Shown: positions 25,605 to 37,359 of the stretch, in pieces
Layout: each line of letters opens with the position of its first letter
Numbering within the stretch: position 1 is the stretch's first letter
Source: Odobenus rosmarus divergens
Taxonomy: Eukaryota; Chordata; Mammalia; Carnivora; Odobenidae
DNA length: 64,000 nucleotides
Direction of reading: 5' to 3'
NCBI RefSeq assembly: GCF_000321225.1
Contig: NW_004450478.1
Span: 2,699,634 to 2,763,633, forward strand
Notes under the pieces: generated by a model
The model's input: only the letters and a program-made list of their open reading frames with translations
What the model was told of the DNA's origin: nothing
Database searches by the model: none
Position numbers and translations under genes: made by a program

Positions 25605-25797
25605 ATTTTTTTTTTTAAAGATTTATTTATTTGAGAAACAGAATGAGAGACAGAGAGCATGAGAGGGAAGAGGGTCAGAGGGAGAAGCAGACTCCCTGCC
25701 GAGCAGGGAGCCCGATGCGGGACTCGATCCAGGGCCTCCAGGATCATGACCTGAGCCGAAAGCAGTCGCTTAACCGACTGAGCCACCCAGGCGCCCC
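25605..25797 (-). mobile_element. CAN-SINE
   Basis: Reverse copy of the subtype with tcagagggagaagcagactc; short duplication tatagag at 25598-25604 and 25798-25804. Confidence 0.94.
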
Positions 25798-26149
25798 TAT
25801 AGAGGAGATTTTAATATACACTGTTTCTGTCACTGTACAAATGTTCTGGACGTATAAGATGGGGTATCAGTGTTAGATTATTTGCAATTTGGGAAGGAAG
25901 CTGTGGGGACAATATACAATGTCACTTAGCAGATTGTATTTAACTGCATGGTGGGTGGAAATTAGGGTGACAACTGGCTCCCAGCTGCTAGTACGTCCAG
26001 ACTCATGTTTAACTTTCTTATGCATGAACACTAGAAGACTAGTCAGCGTGTATCTACAGTTTCATATGCATATCTAGTTTTGTTAATCAGTATTTTCCCT
26101 ACAGACTAATTAATCTCAGTGATGCTTAATAGATTCAAGAGAATACTAC

Positions 26150-27095
26150 TGTCAGTTATTAAGGGTCAAATGTTTCATCAAAGAGAGGTCAGTCACAGAG
26201 CCACTGAGGATGCGATGCTGAACAAGACCGGGCTTCTGCCTTCAAGGAGCTCCTGGCTTTTGAGCAGCAATGGATAAAGGAAACTACAACATACAGAGCT
26301 TGGGGGACAAAGTACACACAGTGTTGAGGAAGCCCGCTGGGGAAAGTGAGGGCAAGGGCTCAGGAAGGCTTCAGAGAGGAGAGAACCCTAAACCCTCCCC
26401 TAGGGGAGACAGGTAGGGGCAAAAGGCGGGTAGGCCACGTACAAGGACAGATACTGGTTCTCCCCACAAACAGTACCTCCTCCTTCTCAGGGCATTTAAA
26501 TATGTGTATGGGCAGAGGCTATGGGAGCTAACTTACCTAGGATGTGGGGGACAGTTACACAGATGAAAACTGCTCCCATAAAAATGTAGTATCACGCTCC
26601 TGCTTCAAAATCCTGTAGCTGGCCAAATGCAAGGGGGCGCGGTGGAGAAATGAAAGTCAGGTAAACGCAGAGTCAGGCAAAGGGAAGGCAAAGGGAAGTC
26701 ACTAAAAATGTTGAGGGCAATGACATAACCTGATCTGTTTTAGAAATTGGAATGCAGGGGAGGCAAGCAGGGAGGCAGGGAGACCGAGTAGAGGCTCACG
26801 AAATAAAGTTAGCAAAGGCTGAACCAAGCTGCTGACCATGAAGGCATGGGAAGGGAAATTGTTCTGTTGGGCACCGAGGAGGCACAATCGACAGGATTTA
26901 GATAGAAGGACTGGAAAGGGGAGGAAAGTTGAATGCCCAAGTTTCTGGCTTGGGCACCTGTGTAGATGGAGGTACCACACACTGGGATGATACACAGGAG
27001 GAGTGTTAAAGGTAAAAAGTGTTTCTATTTTTAATGCATTCAATTTCAGGGTCTGTAAGATACCCAAGTGAAGATATCCAGACAGAAGGCTATGC
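26150..27095 (+). mobile_element. Long L2-like fossil
   Basis: ctgccttcaaggagctcctg near 26235, atgacataacctgatctgtt near 26720 and 'agatacccaagtgaagatat' near 27059 follow the order of a long L2 3' half. This is one of the GC-richer parts of the intron; open frames here are incidental. Confidence 0.55.
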
Positions 27096-28973
27096 TAATC
27101 CAGTATCAATCTGGATAATTAAAAAGGGGATTCTGTCCATTGTAGAATTACTTTCAGTAACAGCCTTCCGAATCTGAAAGCTATTTGTCTTTGTATTCTA
27201 TCGCAAGGGTTGGCCCACTGTAGAAGTTTCTTTCGAAGGAATAATGCCACATACAATATGAATTACTCACATATTAAAGTAGTACAGAATAAATTGTATC
27301 TGTCTTCTATCTCCTAAAAGAGAGTGATTATATTCTACTGTGACGTTCTTGCTCATCCACGCCATATGGATGAATATTTCTAGATTGGATTAATTATCCT
27401 TCTGGTAATATATCTTAATTTACGTAAGTAGTGCTATAAAAACTGAGTAATTGTGATCAATTTCTAAGAAAGCAGTGTTTGAGTATTACATCTTTGCACG
27501 GGTTTTAAGAAAAGAGTAATTATAAAATGGATGTACACTTTTTGTCCAAGCCATCCCCAAGCTACATGATGGCAAAAAAACAAGGCAAACAACAGAAAGT
27601 AGCTAAGTAAACGAATTAGCCTCTTTGTGAACAGAAAGAGCAACCCCACAGAGTCAAAGCAACAAAGCCAAGCTCAGCTTGGTGTAAACAAGCTTTCGCT
27701 TTTTAAAGATCCCACCAACTGAGGGACAACAGCAAAGGTCACTAGCTTGGTTGGGGACCTTCTCTGAAAAACTAAGCCACCAAACATTCACGGATATGCC
27801 CAAGAAAATATTAGTGATGAAATTTTAATGTGATCACCAATCTGTCTGATTATGGGAGAAACAGGTCCATCTGTCAGTAAGTCTCATCACAAAAGTGACT
27901 AATTGCATTAAGTCGACAAACCTGTTCTGAGCCCTTCCACAAATAGTTCTGCAATTTTAATGAGTTTCCCGCAAAAACTGAGTCGCTTAGTCTAAGCCAT
28001 TTATAATTCTAGTCCCCACTGTAAGTAGGATGGATGTGTGCTTAAGAAAGGAGTTCACGTAAATACTGAATTCCACCAAAATATAGTTATGACATGAAGG
28101 TGTTTGGAGGTGAACTTAAAAAATGTACATCTGTTGTGGTCCTATTCCCCACGAGCCTAATTTCCCAAATAACAAGTCTCTCTCCTAGAAGTTAGTTCTG
28201 CAGCCTTCACCTGGAATCCACTATTGAGCAGAAAGCAGGAGAATGGAGTGATCTGAAACACTGGCCCCTATGTAAAATAAGTAAGTTGATGTAAATGTTT
28301 TGAATTTTTCAAGGAAATCTACTGGAAAAGTTATTCAATGTTGATGTGAATATTGACCTTCAGCTACTGATTTTAACAAAAATACAAGATGCCACCTTAT
28401 GAACACAGTTTTTAAATGTGGAAGATGATAGGTTAAGGTGCTATATCCCTAAAATTGTATTTGTAATATGTACATTCACGTTCTTCCTAGACATTTACCT
28501 TATTTAAATGTGGAGTAATACAGGGTATGAAAATAAGAAAAATGCAGAAGACTTTGCCTCTACCATTCTGGTAGAGGTCTTTTCACATGCAAATATTAAA
28601 ATTTTTGAAGAGTCTTATGAGAACTTGCCAAATTTGATATGATCCAAATGTTGCCATCTGCCAACAAAGCTATATTATGGCAAAAAGAGGAAAATTAAAC
28701 ATAAGAACATAGTCAGAATTTCAAAAACTTGCTCCAGGTAAAATTTTGCTATTTTATAAAAGCCAAAAGATATGGTATCTTTGCCAAACAAATCCATCTT
28801 GCATTTTATATAATAAGGAAATCTGAGCCAAGATAACAAAAGTGTTCTTGTCTAAAAATTGACTAATACTTCACTTTTATTTCTTTTGCCAAATTACCAT
28901 CACTGTGGTTTCTTTGGTGGTCTTGTGTCAGTGAAGCCTTTCCAAGAACAATTTAAAAATAGGCTTTGTCTCC
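27096..28973. other. Intron without recognised features
   Basis: Unique-looking sequence with no transposon motif I can identify. Worth a conservation check because long repeat-free stretches are scarce in this intron. Confidence 0.55.
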
Positions 28974-28982
28974 CAAACTTTT

Positions 28983-29186
28983 TTTTTTTTTTAAAGATTT
29001 ACTTATTTTGAGAGACTGAGAATGAGAGAGAGAGAGAGAGAGAGAGAACATGAGAGGGGGGAGGGTTAGAGGGAGAAGCAGACTCCCTGCTGAGCAGGGA
29101 GCCCGATGCGGGACTCGATCCCGGGACTCCAGGATCATGACCTGGCTGAAGGTAGTCGCTTAACCAGCTGAGCCACCCAGGCGCCC
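28983..29186 (-). mobile_element. CAN-SINE with (GA)n
   Basis: Reverse copy with a GA microsatellite at 29023-29047. Flanks cccaaactttt at about 28974 and 29184. Confidence 0.93.
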
Positions 29187-30069
29187 AAACTTTTAAAACT
29201 CTATTTAAAATGATGTTAATGTCATTATACTTGCAGCAATATTTCTAGAGCCTATAGTTTTAATTTGGAAGATGTTAAAGTATAAAAAAATAAAGCCACC
29301 AAAATCCCCCCTTAAATTTATAGAAGACTTACTCTTTTCTTAAAACAAAAAACTTCAGAAAAAACACTGTCCTATCTTCCAGGTAATAGGGTTCCTATAC
29401 TTAAAGGGTTCTTCAACTTTTACGGAGTAGGAACAACGACCATGAATAATAAGTCTCATTCTGCCAAAGTCAAAGTCAACTGATAATTGACAATACTATA
29501 GCTGTATCCCCTTTCTTCTAAACAGGAAGGCTTAAAAATTATTTTTTTTAAAAATTATATAAATTTAAAAATAATCAACTCATTAGTAAATTAGTAACAA
29601 AAATATCTGAAAATAGGAAAGTCACTGTCATGATACATTAATAAAAGTGCCTTGGTAGGGGAAAGAAACGTCACTTCTGTAGTTGGAGCAGAAATTTCCT
29701 AAACCAAACTGTCCAACCTTTAGCTAGATAGGAGAGAGAAGACTCCAAATCAGAAACAAAAGAGACCTTACAACTCATGCCACATAAATAAAATCATGTA
29801 AGAGACTGTTCTGAACAATTAATACCAATAAATGGAATAACCTAGAAGAAATGGATAAATTCTTAGAAACATACAAGACTGATGAAGAGATAAAAAAATC
29901 TTATCACGCCTATAACTAGCAAGGAGATTGAATGAGTCATCAAAAACCTGTCAACAAAGAAAAGCCCAAGATCAGATGGCTTCACTGGTAAATTAAATCA
30001 CAATTTTTAGAAAGAATTAAGTACTAATCACTTCTCAAACTCTTCCAAAAAACTGAAGAGAACACTTTC

Positions 30070-30264
30070 CTTTTATTTTCTATTTTTCAAGAGTAAGAGC
30101 ATGTGAGCAGGAGGGGGGCGGGGGAAGGGCAGAGGGAGAAGGGGAAAAAGAATCTTAAGCAGACTCCCTACTCAGTGCGGGGCTCTGTCTCACGACCCTG
30201 AGATCATGACCTGAGTGGAAATCAAGAGTCAGACGCTTAACCAACTGAGCCACCCAGGTGCCCC
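30070..30264 (-). mobile_element. Older CAN-SINE inside LINE-1
   Basis: Reverse copy with a degraded tail; duplication tgaagagaacactttc (30054-30069) and tgaagaggacactttc (30265-30280). Confidence 0.94.
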
Positions 30265-30290
30265 TGAAGAGGACACTTTCAAACTCTTTT

Positions 30291-30754
30291 TTTATTTTTT
30301 ACACTTTTCCAACGAGTATTTATTATTAGTTAAGCCATGATTCAGAATCCCAGGGTGGGGATCACCATGCACCCAGGTCCCCCTTCACCTCCCTGGGAGA
30401 AGGAGAGAGGACAGAGGAGAGGTGGGTGAAGCCAGTTCAGATCTTCCCAGGAAATGTGCCTTCCGCCCGCCGGTCGTCCCAGGCTGATACCCAGGATATG
30501 GGGCAGAGGGACTTGTACACACGACGGTACCATTCGCACACGGAGACATCACCCCCTTTAGCAGTCATTGCCTTCTCACAGCGGTGGAAGTCCAGGTAGT
30601 TCTGCCAGCAGTTCCTGGTCTGGTTCTGGTTGGGGAAGCGGCTGTCAAAAGGGGCGGTCTGGTAGTTCTTGATTTTGGTCTTGATGTCTTCTGCCATGGT
30701 GCTGATTCTAAACACACCACAGCGGCACCTCGCAGCTCAATGTGACCCTCAGCC
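30291..30754 (-). pseudogene. COX6B1: Processed retrocopy of COX6B1 with an intact reading frame
   Basis: An intronless copy of the mRNA for cytochrome c oxidase subunit 6B1, a small intermembrane-space subunit of respiratory complex IV. The frame 30697-30437 encodes 86 residues, the normal length, starting [20 protein letters not shown] and ending [10 protein letters not shown], with no stop or frameshift. The twin-cysteine motifs are kept: [11 protein letters not shown] (CX9C) and [12 protein letters not shown] (CX10C). Upstream there is 5'UTR-like sequence to about 30754; downstream an AATAAA signal (30324-30319, minus strand) and a degenerate poly(A), seen as T-runs at 30287-30300. Target duplications tcaaactctttt (30279-30290) and tcaaactcatttt (30755-30767) flank it. 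It sits inside an old L1 ORF2, and in the same orientation as CADPS2. Several CpGs survive (30465-30480), suggesting a fairly recent copy. Expression is unknown. Confidence 0.93.
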
Positions 30755-31247
30755 TCAAACTCATTTTAAAAGGCCAGCATTATCCAGATACCAAAGCCAG
30801 ACAAAGACATAGTAAGAAAAATTATAGGCCAATATCCTTGGCATATATAGATACAAAAGTCCTCTACAAAACATCAGCAAAACAAAATAATTAAAAGGAT
30901 CATACACCATGACTAAGTGAGTTTATTCCTGGGACGCAAAAATGCTTCAACATATGAAAATCAATGGGATACACCGTAGTAACAGAATGAACAATACAAA
31001 TCACATGATCATCACAACAGAGAGCGTTTGACAAAATTCGACATCCTTCATGATAAAAATCTCTGAAAAAATTAGGTATAAAAGAAATTTAACTCAATAA
31101 AATATTGGCCATATATGACAAGCCTACAGCTAACACCATACTTGATGATGAAAAGCAGAAAACTTTTCTTCTAAGATCAGAAACAAGGCAAGGATGCCCT
31201 CTCAGCACTTTATTCAGTACAGTACTGGAAGTACTAGCCAGAGCAAT

Positions 31248-31264
31248 TATGAAAAAAAAAAAAA
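31248..31264 (+). repeat. A-run in LINE-1 ORF2
   Basis: A run of thirteen or more A bases follows ctagccagagcaattatg in L1 ORF2, before the normal sequence resumes at gaaattaaaaagcat. Confidence 0.85.
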
Positions 31265-31862
31265 AGAAATTAAAAAGCATACAAATTAGAATGGAAGAAG
31301 TAAAATTATCTGTTTGCAGATATTATTTTGTATGTAGAAAACACTAAAGATTCCACAAAATATTGTTAAAACTCCGTAACAAATTTAATAAATTTGCAGG
31401 ATACAAAATGAATATGCAAAAATTAATTGCATTCCTGTATGCTAACAATGAATTATCCACAGAGGAAATTAGGAAAAAAAATCCCATTAACAATAGCATC
31501 AAAAAGAATATTAATTTAGGAATAGACTTAACCAAGGTGGTAAAGACTAATACAATGAAAAGTACATAAAATTGATGAAAAAACTTAAGAAGAATTTAAG
31601 AATAATTAAATGGAAAGATACCCCATGTTCATGGATTGGAAAATTTATTATTGCTCAGACTGTTCATATTGCCCAAAGCAAACTACAAATTCAATGTAAT
31701 TCCTATCAAAATTCCAGCATTTACAAAAATTAAAAAAATCCTAAAAATCAAATAGAATCACTACGGACTGAACAGCCAAAGCAATTTTGAGAAACAAAGT
31801 ATCACACTTCTCGATTTCAAAATACATTACAAAGCTACAGTAATTAAAACAATATGATACTG

Positions 31863-31896
31863 GGGAGCCTGGGTGGCTCAGTCGTTAAGCATCTTA
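31863..31896 (+). mobile_element. 5' scrap of a CAN-SINE
   Basis: Only the head is present (gggagcctgggtggctcagt, then cgttaagcatct), followed by A-rich filler to about 32000 in place of L1 sequence. Confidence 0.85.
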
Positions 31897-32836
31897 ACAT
31901 TATATGTTAATAGGAAAAAAAAAAAAAGAAAAGCAAACTTTCTCTTCAAAATATACTTGGGAGTAGAACGCAAAAAAAAAAAATAATAAAAAAAACCCCT
32001 TCTGCACAGCAGAGGAAACAATCAACAATGAAAATGCAACCTATGAAATGTGAGAAAATATATGCAAATCTTATTATCTGATATTAATAATTTTGGTTAA
32101 TATCCAAAGCATATAGAAAATACAACTCAATAGCAAAAAAACAAAAACAAAAAAAAACCCCAGACCAAAAAAAAAAAAAATTAGAAAATGGGTGAAGAAC
32201 TTATACAGACATATCTCCAAACAAGATATATAAATGGCCAAAGGCACATGAAAAGATGCTCAACATCTGTAATCATCAGGGAAATGCAAGTCAAAACCAC
32301 GATGAGAGACTACCTCACACCTCTTAGGATGGCTATTAATCTAAAAAACAAAAGATAGCAAGCAATGGCCAGGATTTGGAGAAAATGAAACCCTCATAAC
32401 AGTGTTAGTGGAAATATAAAATGGTACATTCAGTATGGACAACAGTATGGAGGTTCATCAAAAAACTAAAAAAATTGAACTACTACACAATCCAGCGCAA
32501 TCCTCTTCTGGGTATATATCTAAAAGAATTGAAATCAGGACCTCAAAGATATATTAGTACTCCCAAGCTCGTTGCAGCATTGTTTACACTAAGATATGGA
32601 ACAACCGAAACACATTACCAATGGATGAATGAATAAAGAAGGTGTGTAAAATCACTCCACCTTAAACAAGAATGAAATCCTGCCACATGTGACAACAGGG
32701 ATAAACCTTGAAGGCATTATACTATATATAATTAGCTAGTCACAAAAGGACAAAATAGAGCCGAATGGTGGTTGCCAGGACTTGGGGGCGGGGGGGGAAA
32801 TTGAGGAGGTGCTGTTCAAAAGAAGTAAAAAGTTTC

Positions 32837-33016
32837 TGGGGCGCCTGGATGGCTTGGCTGGCTGAGCATCTGACTTGTGGTTTCAGCTCAGGTCATGATC
32901 TTGGGTTCATGAGATGGAGCACCGTGTTGGGCTCCATGCGCAGTAGAGCTTTCCCACTGCCCCCACCCCACATGCATGTGCATCCTCTCACTCTCAAATC
33001 AATCTTTAAATAAAAT
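32837..33016 (+). mobile_element. CAN-SINE inside LINE-1
   Basis: Perfect duplication aagtaaaaagtttc at 32823-32836 and 33017-33030. Confidence 0.95.
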
Positions 33017-33175
33017 AAGTAAAAAGTTTCAGTTATAGGAGATGAATAAATTCTAGAGATCTAGTGAAAATCATTTTGCTTATAGTAAAAAATACTGTAT
33101 TGCGCACTTAAAATTTATTAAGAGGGGAGATCCTATGCTGTGTTCTTACCGCAATAATGAATAAATCTCACTTGA

Positions 33176-34384
33176 GAAGGATGTCAGTCTTCATCTAACT
33201 ACTGCAATTGTATTTCATTCAGTTACCAAGCTGAAAAAAAAATCTATATAATAATGTGTATATACATAAATATACATGCTATAGATATTATCCCAAAATG
33301 AGGAGTCATTAGAATGAATATAAAAATTTAAAACATTATAATACATTATATTAATATTTCACTAGGTTTAAGTAAAAAAATGCTATAATACAAAAAGACT
33401 GTGCCGAGATCAATCTGCGTGCAAAACCTTCACCCAGCTCTACTGGTCTTGGAAGCCAAAGGAAGCACCCTGCTCTGATGTAGAGGCATGGTGGAGTATG
33501 GCTCTTCTGGCCGCTACTTAGTTGTATCTCCAGGTCACTGAGGACCATTTTAAACAGTCTAATTTACAGAAACAACCTCCTGTCTTCCCTTCTCACCACT
33601 GAGGGCCCACAAAGGATTCCAACACAGATTGCCCCATATCTCACACAATCCCAGTAATATAGGGTTGCACTGAATTTAGGCTTATGCTTTCTTTTGCCCA
33701 TCCACATGTCACCTGTAGTGGGACTCCCCAGCTGCATTTCAATTCCACAGCTCCTGTACAAGTCACAGTTGAGTGCCCTGCACATAATGTAGTAACGCGG
33801 TGCCAACATGGAAGACATGGCTGCAAGGTTACTGTCAACAATTGCAGAATGCTCTGATGCCCAGGGCTAGCAATCCTCTGACAGCTGCATTTTACCAGAG
33901 CGGATATAAATCTTCAATGACATCAACTTAGAAACAAAACCAATGCTGATAGGAAATATATGACAACCAAAAAATGCTGTCCCTTCATAACTGACCCTAG
34001 GCCACTATTTATGTTGAAAACTGTCTACATGTGATTGAAACTAACTCTCAAATCTTAAAAAAAAATGGTTATGGGGTTCTTACCAAAAAAATATTATATG
34101 ACAATAAAAACACCCCAGCCAAAGATCTCAGGCAGGGCTCTGGAGATAAAAGCCCATTTCACTTCATAAAATAAATTTCTTTCATGTTGTCAAGAGCACT
34201 CAAACCTTCATCAAATGTGAGCCCCCTTCTGCTAATTCTCTGGACTTTAAAAACAGGATGCTAAGAGAACACGTACACATTTTAAAGAAAGAAACATTAA
34301 AAAATTCAGTGACAAACATAAAAAACAAAGGCTAAAAGAAAAAAATAGCATATGGAGAGAGGTAAAAGCAGAAGAACGCAATCG
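33176..34384. other. Intron, unrecognised, locally GC-richer
   Basis: 33400-33900 has higher GC and two overlapping minus-strand frames (65-84 codons). Neither matches a family I know. Confidence 0.5.
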
Positions 34385-34590
34385 AGTGTTCCCACACACA
34401 TTATCTCAAATCACAATACAATCCTCGATACCAACCATATTGTCCCATTTCACCAATAAAGGCACACACTGAAAGACAATCAACTAGCCATGATAACATG
34501 GGTTCATCAAAAAATTATCACACCTATAACTAGCATCTGTGGCAAAGCTGAGATTGATATTCCAGTCTGTTTCATTCTTTTCCTTAAAAC
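34385..34590 (-). mobile_element. MIR-like fossil
   Basis: cacattatctcaaatcacaa, attgtcccatttcaccaata and 'ctgtggcaaagctgagattg' correspond to parts of a MIR element, with an unrelated-looking stretch between them. Confidence 0.5.
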
Positions 34591-35473
34591 CATGTTGTCC
34601 TGATAGATGCCCACTATAATCACTCTGAAAGTACCATTTTAAAATCTTGAAATCTGAATTCTTTAAAAACTCTACCTCCTTAACTCTTACTCCCAATATA
34701 GGTCTTTCTATGTCTAATGATTACAAATTCTGGTCATTTCTGAAACTTATTTACCACTTCACATTAAATACTATTCAATTAGGTTTCCTAAAACATCTTT
34801 TCTACTTCTTGATATCATCATCATCATTCTTCATTCATTGATTGTTCCAAGGATCCTGGCAAATCCTTTGTATGTGCTACCCCGGTTCTCTCCTCACAGC
34901 AGTTTTCCAAGCAGTTATCATTGCATACATGTCTCAAGAGAAGACTGGCCCTATGTCACACTCTTAGGCACTGCTCTGGTCTGGGTGAAGATCTGTAGCA
35001 GCTGCAGTGGAGGTGGGGCCCCAGGGACCTCTCCTAGACTGCCAAGCTGAATTCTTGATAGAAGGATAGGAGAGGCTAAGAATAAGGGCATTCTTTTGAC
35101 CATTTGAGTTAAGTAGTTTGCAGCTGAAGCACAGCAACAGTAATATCTTCTGACCTCAGGACTGAGTCCGACTCTAACACATGGCATGCTTGAAAACCTA
35201 CATACACTCTTCACACATCTTCAAGTTCACATCTAGAAGTTTTAAATTTAAATGTTAAGGGTTGCAAAGGGTCTAATTCCTGGTACGCTGTAACCAATGA
35301 TATTTAAAAGAAAACCATGATGTCATTCTTGCACCATTTTTATAGCAGCAATGTTCACAATAGCCAAACTATGGAAAGAGCCTAGATGTCCATCAACAGA
35401 TAAATGGATAAAGAAGATGTGGTGTATATATACACAATGGAATATTATGCAGCCATCAAAAAATGAAATCTTG

Positions 35474-35664
35474 GGGCGCCTGGGTGGCTCAGTCGGTTAA
35501 GCATCTGCCTTCAGCTCAGGTCATGATCCTAGGGTGCTGGGATTGAGCCCCGCATCAGGCTCCCTGCCCGGCAGGAAACCTGCTTCTCCCTCTCCCACTC
35601 CCCCAGCTTGTGTTCCCTCTCTCACCGTCCCTCCCTGTCAAATGAATAAATAAAATCTTTAAAA
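35474..35664 (+). mobile_element. CAN-SINE nested in LINE-1 ORF2 end
   Basis: Perfect 16-bp duplication aaaaaatgaaatcttg at 35458-35473 and 35665-35680. Confidence 0.96.
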
Positions 35665-36001
35665 AAAAAATGAAATCTTGCTATTTGCAATGATGTGGAT
35701 GGAACTAGAGGGTATTATGCTAAGTGAAATAAGTCAATCAGAGAAAGACAAGTATCCTATGATCTCTCTGATATGAGGAATTTGAGAAACAAGACAGAGG
35801 ATCATAGGGGAAGGGAGGGAAAAATGAAACAAGATGAAACCAGAGAGGGAGACAAACCATAAGAGACTCTTAATCTCATGAAACAAACTGAGGGTTGCTG
35901 GAGTGGAGGGGGTGGGAGGGATGGGGTGGCTGCTGATGGACACTGGGGAGGCTATGTGCTATGATGAGCGCTGTGAATTGGGTAAGACGGATGAATCACA
36001 G

Positions 36002-36194
36002 CGGCGCCTGGGTGGCTCCGTCGGTTAAACGTCTGCCTTCAGCTCGGGTCATGATCCCAGGGTCCTGGGATCGAGCCCCGCATCGGGATCCCTGCTCAGC
36101 GGGAAGCCTGCTTCTCCTTCTCCCCCTCCCCCTGCTTGTGTTCCCTCTCTTGCTTATCTCTGTCAAATAAATAAATAAAATCTTAAGAAAAAAA
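36002..36194 (+). mobile_element. CAN-SINE nested in LINE-1 3'UTR
   Basis: Duplication aagacggatgaatcacag (35984-36001) and aagactgatgaaccacag (36195-36212). Confidence 0.95.
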
Positions 36195-36382
36195 AAGACT
36201 GATGAACCACAGACCTGTACCCCTGAAACAAATACTACGTTATATGTTAATTAAAAATATATATATAAAAAAAACTGTGATGTCATTCTTAAGGGGATTC
36301 AATAGACTCTATCATAGCAAGATAATCCCACCACCATCCATTTTAAAAACACCTGTATAACTCTTCTTTAACAGAAATTTGA

Positions 36383-36571
36383 GGGGTGCCTGGGTGGCTC
36401 AGTCAGTTAAGAGTCCAACTCTTGATTTTGGCTCAGGTCATGAGATCAAGCCCTGTGTCTGGCCTTTGTGCTTAGCTGCAAGTCTGCTTGAGGATTCTCT
36501 CTCTCTCTCTTCCTCTCCCTCGGCCCCTCTCCCCTGCTCACACTCTAAATACATCTTTAAAAAAAAAAAAA
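36383..36571 (+). mobile_element. CAN-SINE
   Basis: Duplication agaaatttga at 36373-36382 and 36572-36581. The body has a small deletion in the ggtcctgggatc region. Confidence 0.94.
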
Positions 36572-36923
36572 AGAAATTTGACATTATTTCATTTACCTTG
36601 AGATTCTACTTTGATGCCATTTCCCCCCCTCAGAAACTTCGTTTTATTCTACTATATTTTAATACCTGAGTATGTTTTGAGGACCCTATCATAATTATCT
36701 GTACCAAATTTATATGTTTTAGTTTCTCTGATAATGATCTCTAAAGAAAATATATATTAATATGTATAATGTTGTATCTATAAAGATACCTATCTATATA
36801 AGATACCTATCTATATAAAAATACATATTTATCTCCTTCAGGAATATACTCAAAATAAAAGTCACATAACATCACACTCAACAGTGGAAAACACAAAGCT
36901 TTTCATCTAAGATCAGGAACAAG

Positions 36924-37119
36924 CCGGGGCGCCTGGGTGGCTCAGTCATTAAGCGTCTGCCTTCGGCTCGAGTCATGATCCCAGGGTCCTGGGATCGAGC
37001 CCCGCGTCGGGATCCCTGCTCCATGGGAGGCCTGCTTCTCCCTCTCCCACTCCCCCTGCTTGTGTTCCCTCTCTCGCTGTGTCTCTCTCTGTCAAATAAA
37101 TAAAATATTAAAAAAAAAA
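36924..37119 (+). mobile_element. CAN-SINE nested in LINE-1
   Basis: Close to the young type (tcattaagcgtctgcc, ccatgggaggcctgcttctc). Perfect duplication atcaggaacaag at 36912-36923 and 37120-37131. Confidence 0.96.
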
Positions 37120-37199
37120 ATCAGGAACAAGGCAAAAGTGCTCATTCTTGCCACTTACATTCAATATAATATGGAAGTCCTAGCCGGAGCAATCAAGCA

Positions 37200-37359
37200 G
37201 TGGAAGGGAGGAAGGGAGGAAGGAAGGAAGGAAGAAATAAGGGAGGGAGGGAGAAATAAGGGAAGGAAGAAGGAAGAAAGGAGGAGAGGGGAGGGAGGAA
37301 GGAAAAGAAGGGAAGAAAGGAAGGAGAGAAAGGCACAAAGAGAAAGAGACTGAAAGAGG
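37200..37359 (+). repeat. Purine-only (GGAA/GGGA)n-like tract
   Basis: About 150 bases almost free of pyrimidines on the plus strand, built from ggaa, ggga and gaaa units. It lies within L1 ORF2 at the point after the 'gccggagcaatcaa' motif. The low-complexity frames on both strands are not genes. Confidence 0.9.

Larger units (their letters stand above)
29812..33175 (+). mobile_element. Older LINE-1 ORF2 and 3' end, rearranged and heavily invaded
   Basis: Plus-strand L1 with ORF2 remnants: the reverse-transcriptase stretch [20 protein letters not shown] is readable around 31168-31230, and ORF2 C-terminal sequence (gaaatgcaagtcaaaaccac) at 32281. A SINE (30070-30264), the COX6B1 retrocopy, a SINE head plus filler (31860-32000) and a SINE (32837-33016) interrupt it. 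It is not functional. Confidence 0.85.
35331..36277 (+). mobile_element. LINE-1 3' end containing two nested SINEs
   Basis: Plus-strand L1 from near the end of ORF2 (gccaaactatggaaagagcc) through the 3'UTR to an A-rich tail at 36255-36274. Target duplication tgatgtcattctt at 35318-35330 and 36278-36290. SINEs inserted later at 35474-35664 and 36002-36194, each with its own duplication, so the order of events is clear. Confidence 0.9.

Noticed and set aside
26702..27067. 121-codon minus-strand frame
   Set aside because: Lies within an L2-like fossil and reads like noncoding sequence.
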